DNA of 64,000 nt from Lepus europaeus (lineage: Eukaryota; Chordata; Mammalia; Lagomorpha; Leporidae), in NCBI RefSeq assembly GCF_033115175.1, contig NC_084850.1:100751439-100815438 (forward strand), in the 5' to 3' direction. A program made the position numbers and the translations under genes. Below, piece after piece: positions 35,201-47,306 of the stretch. Within the stretch, counting starts at the first letter, position 1. Each line of letters starts with the position of its first letter. The notes under the pieces were generated by a model. That model was not told the origin of the DNA and ran no database searches. It saw only the letters and a list, made by a program, of their open reading frames with translations.

Positions 35201-38200
35201 AAGGAGAACCAGCCCATAAACACACCTGCAAAATATACAGGCATCCCTCAGTGTTGTCAAGGGTGTTGATTCCGGGACTCCCACAGATACTAAAATTAGA
35301 GAATGTTCAAAGTAATTTTTTTTTTAATTTGACAGGTAGAGTTATAGACAGTGAGAGAGAGAGACAGGTCTTCCTTCCGTTGGTTCACTCCCCCAATGGC
35401 CGCTACAGCCGGCGCTGTGCCGATCCAAAGCCAGGAGCCAGGAGCTTCTTCCTGATCTCTCATGCAGGTGCAGGGCCCAAGCACTTGGGCCATCCTCCAC
35501 TGCCTTCCCGGGCCACAGCAGAGAGCTGGACTGGAAGAGGGGCAGCCAGGACTAGAACCTGGCGCCCATATGGGATGCCAGTGGCGCAGGCGGAGGATTA
35601 ACCAAGTGAGCCATGGCGCCAGACCCCTTAAGTCCTTATATACAATGGTGTTGTCTTAACGTAGAACCTACACATCCTCCCATATGCATAAAGTCATCTC
35701 TGGGTCGCTTATAATATCTATTACAGCGTAAATGCTATGTAAGTCGTTGTGATGCTGTAGTGTTTAGGGAATGATTATAAGAAAGCATCTGAATGTGTTA
35801 AGTGCAGCTGCACATTGCTTTCAAATCTCTTTGATCTGTCATTGGTTGAATCCACAGAGGCAGAACTTCTGGATACAGAGGGCCGATTCTGTGTGTCCAA
35901 TGATGTAAGGACTATGCAATAAAAAGCAGGGAGAGAAGTAGAGAGAGAGAGAGCGAGAGAGCGCGCCTAGGTAAGCCTCAGTGAGAATTCAACATTTGAG
36001 CTGCCTTAAAGGAGGTGAAGCAGTGAGCCTCACAGGTGTCTGAGGTTAGATCCATCCCAGGTGAGGGACACAGCTGCCGCCAAGGCCCTGAGGCAGGACT
36101 GAGCTTGGCCTGTATGTATGAGAAACAACAAGGAGGCTAGGGCCACTGGCGCAGAGTGAGTGCAGGGAGAACAGTTGGAGGTGAACTTAGGCAGGAGTCA
36201 GGGGCCAGGAAGAAGACTTTCACCTTGACTCTGAATGAAGGGGAAGCCACAAGAGGGTTGTGAGCTGAGGAGGGATGTGATTTGTCTTACGGTTTAGCAG
36301 GATCCCCCTGGCTGCGGAGTGTGGAGCAGCCTTGGGAGTGGTGGACGCAGGGGTGCTAGTGAGGAGGCGGCCGCTGCGGTTGTCCATTTGGCCCAGGACA
36401 GTGTTGGCAGTGGAAATAGTGAGTTCAATCCTGGATACTTTTGGAAAGTAGAGCTGAGCTTAGGCGATTTGCTTGTGAGGGTAAGAGGGAGCGGAGAGAA
36501 AGACAACCCCTTAATGAGAAGCTTCATGGCATGGGGTCTGGCCAAGGCAGGGGCAAGATTGAGGAGTAGGAGCGTTAAGTTTGGTTTTGGCCATCTGAAG
36601 TTTGAGACACCTAAGTGGCCTCGTTGCCTAAAACTCAGGGACAAGGTCAGAGGGCAAGAGGTAGGTGATTGGTGACACCCAGGCCCATAGGTGATATTTA
36701 CAGCCATGAGAGCTGATGCAATTCCCAAGGGAGTGAATGGAGACATAGGCAAGAGGAGCAAGGATTGAGTCCCAAGATACCGCTCCCCTCCCCCGCCCCG
36801 CCACACACACACACACACACATTTAGGGGTCAGCTAGTTGAAGAGAAACCAAAAGCACAGAAAAAAGGGAGCCCCCAATAAGGTGGGAGGGAAACTGGGA
36901 CCAAAGGAAGTCAAAGCCAAAGGAAGAAAGTGCTTCTGGGCAGAGGGTGTGACCAGCGGGGTGCTGGGAAACTGATGGGTCAAGTCCAAGGAGGAGGAGG
37001 ACTGAACAATGACTTTAACAATGCAGACATCCAGTGGCCTTGACAGTTTTGGAGGAAGTTCGGGGGAGGGGGGTGGAGGAAGCTTGCTGGAATAGGCTCA
37101 AGAGAGACCGGGAGGTGAGGAAGTGGCGTGTGCGTGTGTGCATGCGTGCTCTCACATTGTTTCTGAGGCTTTGCTATAAAGAGGAGAAAAACAGAGCCAG
37201 GCTGGAGAGGGAAGTGGGGTCCAGGCGTGAGGGAACCCTCGGCGTGTTATGGAGCAGAGAGGAATCATCTGGCCTTTGCGAAGGAGACATGGGGCAGTCA
37301 GGAGAAGTTCCCTTCAAAGGACTTGAAATTTCTTGGAGAGGTCAGGGCCCCATTCACCCCTAATCTCCATTATTCTCTCCCACCCGCCATGTCCTTCCAG
37401 GTATACCAGTTTTTCAGCTGCCTCCCAGAGGACAAAGTCCCTTATGTCAACAGTCCCGGGGAGAAATACAGGATCAAGCAGCTGCTGCACCAGCTGCCCC
37501 CCCATGACAGTGAGGTGAGCAGAGAAGACAGTAAGGGTCCACCGGGTACCGGGCACAGCCTGTGCAGGAGCAGAGCAGTGGGAAAGAAGTGGGCAGGGCT
37601 CAGAAGAGGAAAGCTGAGCCCAGGTGAGGTGAGAGGCACAGACAGGCAGGGGCCACCAAGGGACATTCCTTGGCAAAGCCACAGGTAGACCTTGGGAGAA
37701 GAGGTAAGAGGGAGAGGGCAGTTCTCAGGCAGATGTGCCATCAACACAAAGGCCTAGAAGTAAACTTTTAAAAAAAAGATTTATTTATTTATCTGAGAAG
37801 CCGAGTGACAAAGTGAGAAAGAGATAGAGATTTTCCATCTGCTGATTCACTCCCCAGATGGCTGCAACTGGCCAAAGCCCAGGAGGTTGGAACTCCATCC
37901 AGGTCTCCCACAAGGGTGGCAGGGGCCCAATCCCTTGGGCCCTCTTGCTCTACTTTCCCAGGCGCATTAGCAGGGAGCTGCATGGGAAGCAGAGCAGCTG
38001 GAATTCCAACTGGCACTCTGATATGGGATGCCAGGGTGGCAAGCGGCAGCCCCCTGTAGCAGTCAACATTTTGAGTGTGGGTGAATACTGGAAGATGGGC
38101 AGGGGCAGGCATCAAGGGGGGGGGGCGGGGGAGGAACCTGGAAAACCGCTGCTCCTGCTCCCCTGCCCCTAACCCAGGCACAGTACTGCACGGCACTGGA

Positions 38201-41200
38201 GGAGGATGAGAAGAAAGAGCTTAGAGCCTTCAGCCAGCAGCGGAAGCGAGAGAATTTGGGGCGTGGCACCGTGCGCATGTTCCCAGTGACTATCACTGGG
38301 GCCATCTGTGAGGAGGTGAGCCATGGAAGACCTCAGTGAGTGAACAGTGCCTTTGTGGCAAGTCTTGATGTGGGGGGCGGACCCACCTCCCAGGCCTGGG
38401 AAGCTGAGGGCTGCCGCTTAAGTCGCTGTGCCTTCTCTATATGCAGTGCACGCGGAGGGAGGAGGGGGCTGGGGGCTGTCTCTCTGGTCCTCTCCTGGCC
38501 AGGTTTTTCCTTAAGAAGTGATCCATAGTAGCAGAGCCTGCAGCAGGTGGAATTTGTCTCCAAGGCCCTCTCCATGGTGGGTGGGGCCTGTTAGGTAACT
38601 CCTGTTGTTAAGATGCCAGTGAGGGTGGTAACTGTCTCTATGGTTCCCTGGCCAGTCTCTGAGTCTTCCCCTATAAGGGAGGTTTGCCTGTAAAGCCACC
38701 CAGATGGGTAGGGCCTGTCACTGTGGTTTGTCCTATGAGCAAGACCAGTGCCCCCTTCCTTCAGCCTTGGGTATAGGTGGGGCCTGTGTCAAAGGTATCC
38801 TGTAGAAAGGGCCCATCCCAAAGGCGTGCCAAGTGCGGTATCCATCCGACCATCTTGGGGACTGGGAACGTCTCTCTGTCATCTGGCAGTGCGGAAAGCA
38901 GATTGGAGGCGGCGACATCGCAGTGTTTGCCGGCCGCGCAGGCCTGGGTGCCTGCTGGCACCCGCAGTGCTTCGTGTGCACCACATGCCGGGAGCTGCTC
39001 GTTGACCTCATCTACTTCTATCACGCTGGCAAGGTCTACTGTGGGCGCCACCATGCCGAACGCCTGCGCCCACGCTGCCAGGCCTGCGATGAGGTTTGTG
39101 CATTCTCTGCCCAGAGGTAGGAGTGGAGGGGGGGCAGGGGCAGGGGCAGGCCCTTCTGACAGCCACAGGTGGTCTGCACCCTCCAGATCATCTTCTCCCC
39201 AGAGTGCACAGAGGCTGAGGGCCGGCACTGGCACATGGGCCACTTTTGCTGCTTTGAATGTGAAGCTTCGCTGGGAGGCCAGCGCTATGTCATGCGTCAG
39301 AGCCGTCCCCACTGCTGCACCTGCTATGAGGCCCGCCACGCCGAGTACTGTGATGCCTGTGGAGAGCACATCGGTGGGTGACCGTGGTGGGACTGCACAG
39401 AGGGGTGCATGGACAGCTGGGGTCTCAGGCCCCATAATATACCCTTTCTTTTAAGTCTAGCCCCAGCACCACTGGCCTCTACCCTTTCCTGTAAGTCCCA
39501 CTTCCAAGGCCACTGGCTATGCCATACCTCCTGAACCTCACCTACACCACAGCTAGACCCAGCCCCGAAAGCACCCTCTGATTCCCAGGCCCTTGGGCTG
39601 CCGTCTAAACAGGGCCTTTACTCCCCCGGAGCAATGCCCTATATTCTCTTCTACTCCCCTCCACCAGCCTAGGTTACCTCCTCCCTTCTAGCTACACCCT
39701 GCCCTGTAAGACCCACTCCTGTCCCCACACCCTACCTTCTAAGCCCTGCACCCACCACCCAGGCCCTTTCTTCAGGTCCTGCCTTCCACTGCCTCACTCC
39801 ACACCTGATGTCTCAGCCTGGCCCATGTCTCAAGAGTCCCGCGACCACCCCCACCTTCTGCTTTCTCCAGAGAAGGGCCGCATTCGGGAAAGGGGGAGGC
39901 CCCAGAGTACCCTGCCTCAGTTTCCCCCCCTTCGGTTCCCACAGGCCTGGACCAGGGCCAGATGGCTTATGAGGGTCAGCACTGGCATGCCTCAGACCGC
40001 TGCTTCTGCTGTAGTCGCTGCGGGCGGCCCCTGCTGGGTCGCCCCTTCCTGCCACGCCGTGGCCTAATCTTCTGCTCGCGAGCCTGCAGCCTTGGGGCCG
40101 AGCCTGCAGCTCCGGGGCCCGGCCCCCGCAGCTGGAGCGAGGGCACGGTCACTGCACCGCTGGCAGCTGACGCAGCCTCTTTCCCGGCTGCTGCGGAGGG
40201 GGCGTCTGAGACCTCCTCCAAAGGCACCTGTACCGAGTCCGCGCCTGGTAAGAGCCACACCCAGCCGCAGCCCCGCCCCCCGCCGCAGCCCTGGCCTTTT
40301 CCCAGCTGCAACCGGCGCCGCGCCCGCATCTCATCGCCAGCCCCTTCCCCCATGCCCGCGCAGACCTAATCGCCAGCCCAAACTACACCCACCTGGAGAG
40401 CGAGCCCTGATTCAGCCCGGTTTCTATGCACGCCCTGTCCCCTACCTCAGCTTGTCCCTGCTTGAGCCCAAGTTCCTCCCCCTTTCCTCCAACCCACCAC
40501 CCTTCACCCTCTGCCCATAGACCCCGCCTTCATTCTCTCGCAACCTGCTGTGGGCTCCAGCCTATGCCCCGCCCCCTCCCCTCCCAAACCGCTTCCCCAT
40601 TCCCAGGCCACGCCCCAGACACCTATCCCGGCTTGCTCCATCCGTGCAGACTTCCTTCCCTCGCTGCCCCGCGACGTGCACTGGCCTCACGCTGCCCGCA
40701 CTCCCCGGCCCCGGCCCCTGCTTCGCCACTGCTGCTCGCGGAAAGGCCCCGCGGGATGGGCGGCCGGCCGGCCAGCCGACACCCACCCAGGCAGTCGGCC
40801 CGTCTCTCCTTGTCCAGCTGCAGGCCCGGAGGAGCCCTCCCGCTTTCTGAGAGGGGCCCCTCACCGCCACTCCATGCCGGAGCTGGGGCTTCGCAGCGTC
40901 CCCGAGCCACCCTCAGAGTCCCCCGGCCAGCCGGCCCCATGCCCCGAGGACAGCACTTTCGGTCGCCAGAGCACTCCGCGGGTCAGCTTCCGAGACCCTC
41001 TGGTGTCTGAGGGAGGTCCGCGACGGACCCTGAGTGCACCTCCCGCCCAGCGCCGCAGGCCACGTAGCCCCCCACCCAGGGCCCCCAGTCGCCGCCGCCG
41101 TCGCCACCATCACCACCACCACCGCCACCCTGGCAGACGTCGCCACCACCAGTGCGACCTGGGCTCCGGGTCGGACTCAGGATCTTGCTCCAGCTCGCCC

Positions 41201-41401
41201 TCCAGCCCCAGTTCCGAGTCCTCAGAGGAAGATGGCTTCTTCCTAGGGGAGCGCATCCCGCTGCCCCCACACCTGTGCAGGCCCGTGCCGGCTCAGGATG
41301 CTGCCACTGAGACCCCCAACTCTGGGTCCCCATTATTCCCCGGGGACTCGCGGCCCAGGGTGCCTCGCCAGAGCCGAGACAAGAACTGCATCGTGGCTTG
41401 A
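32141..41401 (+). CDS. PRICKLE3: PRICKLE3 (LMO6), PET and triple-LIM protein (complete)
   Basis: Planar-cell-polarity family protein, also reported to support mitochondrial ATP synthase biogenesis (family knowledge). Exons: 32141-32182, 33319-33404, 34588-34771, 37401-37514, 38178-38315, 38890-39093, 39187-39373, 39945-40247, 40818-41401. They sum to 1,842 nt, or 613 codons plus TGA, close to the human length. An N-terminal Cys-rich segment ([15 protein letters not shown]) precedes a PET domain at about residues 75-183. Three LIM zinc domains follow at about 187-375, with paired C-x2-C and H-x2-C ligands ([15 protein letters not shown]-type spacing). The C-tail holds an Arg/His-rich stretch and ends CIVA, a CaaX prenylation box. 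The start is [10 protein letters not shown], as in human. The gene is convergent with PLP2. Confidence 0.97.
34046..34335 (-). repeat. C-repeat SINE, minus orientation
   Basis: A T11 run and AAGAATATTTATGTGTTTATTTG open it and ATGCCACAGTGCCGGCCCC closes it. TCCCCAGTCTT on both sides is a likely target-site duplication. It lies in PRICKLE3 intron 2. Confidence 0.92.
35098..37320 (+). repeat. Long L2 remnant in PRICKLE3 intron 3
   Basis: L2-like landmarks run in order for about 2 kb: GGCACCTACTGTGTGGCAGT, a GCCTTAAAGGAGGTGAAG step, AAGGCCCTGAGGCAGGACTG, TTAGCAGGATCCCCCTGGCTG, AAGTTTGAGACACCTAAGTGG, GCAATTCCCAAGGGAGTGAA and CTTTGCTATAAAGAGGAG. It is interrupted by the SINE at 35316. It is non-coding and ancient. 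Confidence 0.65.
35316..35627 (-). repeat. C-repeat SINE, minus orientation
   Basis: It starts with a T run and AATTTGACAGGTAGAGTTATAG and ends GAGCCATGGCGCCAGACCCC. It is inserted in the L2 remnant. Confidence 0.9.
37770..38055 (-). repeat. C-repeat SINE, minus orientation
   Basis: It starts AAAAAAAGATTTATTTATTTATCTG and runs to GCAAGCGGCAGCCCC. It is diverged at the 5' head and lies in PRICKLE3 intron 4. Confidence 0.85.
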
Positions 41402-41559
41402 AGGCTCCATTCTCCAGTGTCCATCACCTCCGCCCTGCACCCCCCCCCCCCACACACACACACAAAATTTAAAGTCAAAAATCCCCTTCCTTCCTCTCGC
41501 CTCCATGTGTTTGTATCATTGAAGTAATTTAATATTTGTTGTAAAATAGGTCTGGTTTC

Positions 41560-41880
41560 TTTTTTTTTTTTTTTTTTTTTGAAAGGCAGAGTGGATAGTG
41601 AGAGAGAGACAGAGAGAAAGGTCTTCCTTTTCCATTGGTTCACCCCCAATGGCCTCTACGGCCAGCACATCACGCTGATCCGAAGCTTCTCCTGGTCTCC
41701 CATGTGGGTGCAGGGCCCAAGGACTTGGGCCATCCTCCACTGCCTTCCTGGGCCATAGCAGAGAGCTGGCCTGGAAGAGGGGCAACCGGGATAGAATCCG
41801 GCGCCCCAACCAGGACTAGAACCCGGTGTGCCGGCACCTCAAGGCGGAGAATTAGCCTGTTAAGCCACGGCGCCGGCCCA
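41560..41880 (-). repeat. Young C-repeat SINE in the PRICKLE3-PLP2 junction
   Basis: A T21 run, AGAGTGGATAGTGAGAGAG and the closing AGCCACGGCGCCGGCCC are intact. ATAGGTCTGGTTTCTT is repeated on both sides (about 41546-41561 and 41882-41897). It lies only about 160 bases after the PRICKLE3 stop, so it may fall in or near its 3' end. Confidence 0.95.
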
Positions 41881-41999
41881 TATAGGTCTGGTTTCTTTAC
41901 CTCCTTATTCCAACTGTCATTTCCCCCCTTCAGCTTAAGATTTATCACCATTTGACTCGAAGGATTAACTTATTCATTATCGTATATTTTAACAATCTG

Positions 42000-42005
42000 T
42001 TTATT
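42000..42005 (-). terminator. PLP2: PLP2 polyadenylation signal
   Basis: TTTATT on the plus strand reads AATAAA on the PLP2 strand, about 360 bases beyond the PLP2 stop. It is the nearest canonical signal. Confidence 0.65.
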
Positions 42006-42364
42006 TCTGTATCCCTCCACAGAACCACCCCCCACACACACCCACACCCACATACACATGCACACGGAAGAAGTTACTTGGAGTAGTAACTTGGAGAAGT
42101 TACTTGGTTTAAAACCTGGGGCCTGGAGACAGAAATCTGAGGTGCCCTCCTCCCTCAATTTGTGGCTTAGGCGGAGGCACGGGTCCAGGCAGAACCGGTG
42201 TTTCTTTTTGGGTACCACAGAAGGAAGGAGGACTCGGGCACACCCAGAAAAGTGGCCACGCCCAGGAGGATGGACTGACAAGGTTGGGAGTCCTGGTGGT
42301 GGTGGGGGTTATTTCCATGGAGAAGTCGTCTTCTGGTTGCAGAGAGACATGAGGGGAGGTCAAC

Positions 42365-44817
42365 CTACACCGGGCCATCAGTGGGATCTGCAGGAGGAAA
42401 AGAGAGGACGCATTGGCTGGATCCACATGGCCACTTTACAGCCGGGAACGGTGAAACTTACAGTACTTCCGGTACAAGAGCCATAAGTGCAATAGGGGAT
42501 CGGATAGCATTCCTTCCATGGGAAATCCATTTCCTCTCCTCTGCTCTCTCAGCGACCCCTCCGCACCCCTCCTCCACACACACACTTACCAGTGGGGGCT
42601 GCTGTATGTCTCTGCTGCCGAAGAGGGAAGGTAAAGTAGGCATCATAGCCAAAGAGGCAGGTAGCGAGGAGACCCAGGACCTGGAAGTGCAGACAGGACT
42701 GAGGCCTGGCCTACTGCCCGTCTTACCTCCCTGTGGTCACCACCTCCAGCGACTCCCATGCAGGGTGGTGACTCAAGCCCCCGCCTGGGAAAGCAGGCAG
42801 GCCTAGCGAAAGGCCAGGGGGACTGAAATCTATCCTATCTTTCTTCCTAGCACCTCTCAACACAGGGCAGCCACACCCCACATGGAGGGGACGCGGTTCA
42901 TACTGGGTTTGCGACAAAGTTCTAGCAGATGGTTGCCTCATGTGACAAAGCGGCCATCTGTTTATACCTCCCGGAAAGGTCCCTGCGTGGGGCAAGGGAC
43001 AGCCCTGTATAGCAGATGAACATCTTGGGAGGCAAAGGGGAGGGGTGGGGAGAGGTGAGGCCAGACTTTCCTGCAAGCCCTTAGGGCAAGTATGGTCCGC
43101 TGGGGGGAGGGGGGAGGGTCACATACTTTGGGCAGGAAGTAGCCACAAAAATGACCCCTGGATCCTCAAACCCTGTTCTCTGTGCTTGGGAAATTCTCCC
43201 CTGCGCCTTTACCCCTGCAGCGATTTTCGAGTGGTTCCCTCTCTCAACAAGGACAAAAATGGAAGTGATCAGGTAGAGGATCGCTGCGATGAGAGTCCGG
43301 AAGAAATCCTGCCAGGTGCAAGCAGAAGAGGGAGGTCAGCACGCAGCGTTCCCGACCACCTCCCCCTGCCCCCCTCCCGAGCCTCGCCCCTGCTGGCCCC
43401 CTTCCTCACACTCCAGGGCCAGTTGATGAATGGCGCCCTGGTATGCAGGTCACACATGTAGATGACAAAGAAGACAATAGCCAGGACCATCTCAACCACT
43501 GACAGGGAGGAGTACCCCGAAGTCCCGGCGCTGAAGCAGATCAGAATCACCAGGCAGAGTATCTGGAAGGGTAACAAGGGCAAAAGACGCCACGATCAGC
43601 TTCCAGGGCCGAGGTGGTAGAGTTTAGTCGATGGCGGGGGGACGTGGGGGTGGGCTCAAACTTAAGCGTGGGCCAGGACTGAGAAAAATGACACTGAATT
43701 AAAGTGAAAACACTTTCTGTGTCTTCACTGTGTTCCTAACAATCTTCTCCCAGCCCCACAAATGCAAATGTACGCAATCATCACACCAACCTGAGGAGCT
43801 GGGTCCTAGCATAAGTATTTCTGTCTTATATATGAGAAAAATCAGGCTCAGAGAGGTTTAGCAACTGGCCCAGGGCCACTCAGCAGATAAGGAATAGAAT
43901 TGGGGAGGGGGACTCAGTTTGTCCCCTTTTCCCTTCCAGCATGTGAGCGCCCTGAGGGGAGTGGCTTTACCAGGTGTTCTGTGAGCTTCTCCACCCGCGC
44001 CAGCGCCAGCTTCGTGGCCTTGGGGCAGGCGGCGCGGGGCGGGGGGGGGGGGGGGGGGGGACCGGGGACGTGAGGTTCCCCGGGCAACCCCTTTGGGAAG
44101 CGGAGTAACACCAGAGAGGCAGGGCTCCGTTAAAGGCGCCATACTGCTTTCACGAGTGACACAAAGGTGGCACCCAATTTGAGGGGGACGGGGAAACTCC
44201 TAGTTCCCAAACGGCTGAAAGAGCTAAGGACCTCCCGCTGGATCCCAGAAGGGCGAGGAAGAACTGGCGAAGGGTGGAGCGCCCTACCCTTTGGGACTAG
44301 CGCGGGGCCGCTCCCCAACAGGCCCCGCCCCTGGGCGCGCTGCCAGCCCGCCCGCCAGTGCCCAGGCCGCGCCACGCCCTGCCACGGGAGGCCCCCACCT
44401 CCCGGGACCCCAAGACCCTTTCTATGCCTCCGCGGATGAGTCCATGGGGGCTCCCCCCACGAAACCTCCTATATGCATTACGGGCTACTTGCTATGCCCC
44501 GTGGGCCACCAGTTCTCGACCACCTTGGTCAAACCCCACCGGCTCGCCCTGTGCCCCGAGTTGCAGGCCTCTAGCACGATCCCACTCACCTGCGCCCCTC
44601 TGCCCAGCGCCCTGACCACATGCCTGCCTTACCCCAGCCCATGCAGTTCCGCGTGGTCCAGTGCTCCCCCCCCCGCCCCGCCACGGCGCCTCTGCCCACC
44701 CGCCTGTCCCGGCACGCTCACAATCTCAGCTAACAGGAGAATTCCCTTTCGGGTGCGCGAGAAAGTGGTGCAGGCGGCCCAACAGCCGGGGGCCGAGAAG
44801 CGCTCAGAGTCCGCCAT
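42365..44817 (-). CDS. PLP2: PLP2, proteolipid protein 2 / A4 (complete)
   Basis: Small four-pass MARVEL-domain protein of the ER and plasma membrane. Exons on the minus strand, 5' to 3': 44817-44722, 43562-43410, 43308-43213, 42680-42590, 42387-42365. They sum to 459 nt, or 152 codons plus TAG, exactly the human length. It begins MADSERFSAPGCWAACTTFS, continues with hydrophobic segments ILCLVILICFSAG, VVEMVLAIVFFVIYMC, FFRTLIAAILYLITSIFVLV and VLGLLATCLFGYDAY, and ends APTDPTDGPV. The NWPWS|DFF junction is phase 0. All donors are GT (GTGAGC, GTGAGG, GTAAAG, GTAAGT). The CpG-rich region upstream is its promoter. It lies tail to tail with PRICKLE3 and shares its strand with MAGIX. Confidence 0.97.
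43740..43905 (-). repeat. MIR fragment in PLP2 intron 1
   Basis: GAGAAAAATCAGGCTCAGAG, AGGTTTAGCAACTGGCCCAG and GGCCACTCAGCAG follow MIR order. Confidence 0.65.
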
Positions 44818-45070
44818 GGCGTGGGCCGGAGTCTCTGGGGCCGCGGAGAATCTACTAGCTTGCTGGCGGGTTCGAGGACGCTGTACACCCAGCCCGTCTT
44901 GCCCGCCGTCTGGCTGGCCGGGAAGGGGGCCCCCGGGGCGAAGGAGGGAGTGAATCACCGCACGGAGCAGAAGCGGGCGGGGCCGGAGGGGGCCGGGCCA
45001 GGTGGCTGCCGCCCCGGAAGCCCCCTCGCCCCGCCCGTCCCGGACACTATGGGCAGTCGCAGCCCCAGAG
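44700..45070 (-). promoter_or_regulatory. PLP2: PLP2 CpG island promoter
   Basis: The block around and upstream of the PLP2 ATG is GC- and CpG-dense (GGGCGGGGCCGGAGGGGGCC, CCGCCCCGGAAGCCCCC). The latter includes an ETS-like CCGGAAG. Further CpG-rich sequence continues into intron 1 at 44,030-44,400. Confidence 0.7.
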
Positions 45071-45199
45071 GTGCCCCATCTCCGGGGTGCTTGGCAGCTC
45101 GGGGCACCTGGCGCAATTATGGGGAGACCCTTCGCGCTTTCTGAATACAAACGCGCCCGGGGCTGCGTCGACTCAGCACCGTGGGAATTTGGATTTGGG

Positions 45200-46000
45200 A
45201 CCCAGTGACTCAGTTTCTTTAGCTGAAAAAACGGCCGGGGGCCAGGGTTAAACCTGAAACACACGGCGCTGGGCAGGTTTCTAGAATGGAGAATATTTTG
45301 AATTTTAGAAAGTTTTTCCCCGTGCGTATATGGTGTGCTCCTTAACACTCTCATCAGGGGCTGGGACTACTGACGTTAAAACAACAACAAAACACGTTAG
45401 GAGTTCCTTAAGGGAGAATGCGACTATTCACAAATAATAAGGAGGATTGAAGACCGTTCCTTGCTAGCATCAGGTCAGGTTTTGTAGCCAAATGGGGCCA
45501 GCTCAGTGAGGGGAACAGTGGGTTTTCAGAGTTTTTTCCGACCTGGAAATTGCAGATAAAGCATCCTGGGCTGCGGAACAAATCTCTTAGCAGAGACGAG
45601 AATGCGACCCTGCTGGTGAACTTCAAGCAGCTCGATAACAGGAGGCGGGCATTGGTTTTCTTGTTCTATGGAGAGGGGTTGTGGACCCAGCTCTTAGATG
45701 GCGAATGGGGGAAGGGACACAAGTTTATTGCTGGGAGCTTGCCAAGATAAGGGGATGGCTCCCTGGGTGCATGGCTGAGTGAACAAGGCTGATGACCACT
45801 GCAGAGTGTTTTATCCTGAGCAAGTACTCCCACCCCCACTCAGGCTCAGCTTGAATTTCTGAATTTCTGCATCTGAAACATGAACCTCCATTCTGGGAGG
45901 GCAAGGCAAGGAGGGCTCAGCCCAAGGGCCTGCCTGCCCTTCCCCCTCAAACAAGAGGTCCCCCACAACGAAAGGACTCCTCTCTCTCAGCCCAAGGTGC
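45200..46000. other. Region upstream of PLP2 with nothing recognised
   Basis: No exon, SINE or clear old repeat is visible between the CpG block and the truncated SINE at 46010. Confidence 0.4.
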
Positions 46001-46009
46001 CAAAGGACG

Positions 46010-46261
46010 GTTGCCCCTCTTCCAGGCCAGCTCTCTGCTATGGCCCGGGAGTGCAGTGGAGGATGGCCCAAGTCCTTGGGCCCTGCACCCCATGGGAGAC
46101 CAGGAGAAGTACCTGGCTCCTGCCTTCGGATCACTGCGGTGCGCCGGCCGGCCGCAGCGCACCTACCGCGGCGGCCATTGGAGGGTGAACCAACGGCAAA
46201 AGGAAGACCTTTCTCTCTGTCTCTCTCTCACTGTCCACTCTGCCTGTCAAAAAAAAAAAAA
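46010..46261 (+). repeat. 5'-truncated C-repeat SINE
   Basis: It begins inside the element at TTGCCCCTCTTCCAGG and runs to CTGCCTGTC plus an A13 tail, so the tRNA-like head is missing. Its sequence is otherwise of the young subfamily. Confidence 0.9.
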
Positions 46262-46675
46262 GTTGCAACCCAGGTTGCCAAAGGAGTAATTGAATAGAGG
46301 AAGGAATGAAACAGACTTTCCCCAGTGCTGAATTTATGCTTTCCAAGCTATGTGAGAATATGCCTGAGTTTCTGGACCAACACAAACTTGGCCACCTCAG
46401 GCCCTTTGCACTTGCTCCTCCCACTGCTGTCAAAGTTCTTCCTCCAACTCTTCTTACATGTGGCCTCTGGTCATTCAAGTTCCTGCTCCAATGTCTGTCT
46501 TCAAAGAAGTTAGCAGCCCTTATAACCACCGACCTAATTCGCCAACATAATTTCCTTTTGTGGTCTTTGTCACTCTTGCTTCTCTCTGACATTATATTTT
46601 ATTTATTCATTTTTTTCTTTCTTGTCTGACATCTGTCTAACCCCATCACAACAGCTGTGCAAGGATAGAAATTTT

Positions 46676-46997
46676 TAGGCCAGCATTGCAGCTTAGTGGG
46701 TTAAGCTGCTGCCTGTGACCCCAGCATCCCACATAGGTGCCGACTGGATTCCTGGCTGCTCCACTTCCGATCCAGCTCCCTGCTAATGCACCTGGGAAAG
46801 CAGCAAAAGATGGCCCAAATGATTTGGTCCTACCACCCACGTGGAAGACCCAGAAGAAGCTCCTGGCTCCTGGTTTTGGCCTGGCCCAGCCCTGGCTGTT
46901 GTGACCATTTGGGAAATGAACCAGAAAATGGAAGAACTCTGTCCTCATTCCTCCCCCCAACTCTGCCTTTCAAAATGACCCCTTTAAAAAAATAAAC
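46676..46997 (+). repeat. Old C-repeat SINE
   Basis: The head AGGCCAGCATTGCAGCTTAG, the middle GATGGCCCAAATGATTTGGTCC and a CCTTTAAAAAAATAAAC tail are recognisable but diverged. Confidence 0.85.
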
Positions 46998-47275
46998 AGG
47001 CCGGCTTAACAGGCTAATCTTCTGCCTTGCGGCGCCAGCACAGGCACACCAGGTTCTAGTCCCGGTTGGGGCGCCGAATTCTATTCTGGTTGCCCCTCTT
47101 CCAGGCCAGCTCTCTGCTATGGCCTGGGAAGGCGGTGGAGGATGGCCCAAGTCCTTGGGCCCTGCACCCGCATGGGAGACCAGGAGAAGCACCTGGCTCC
47201 TGGCTTCGGATCAGCGCGGTGCGCCGGCCGCAGCGGCCATTGGAGGGTGAACCAACCGCAAAAAGGAAGACCTTT

Positions 47276-47306
<31 letters not shown>

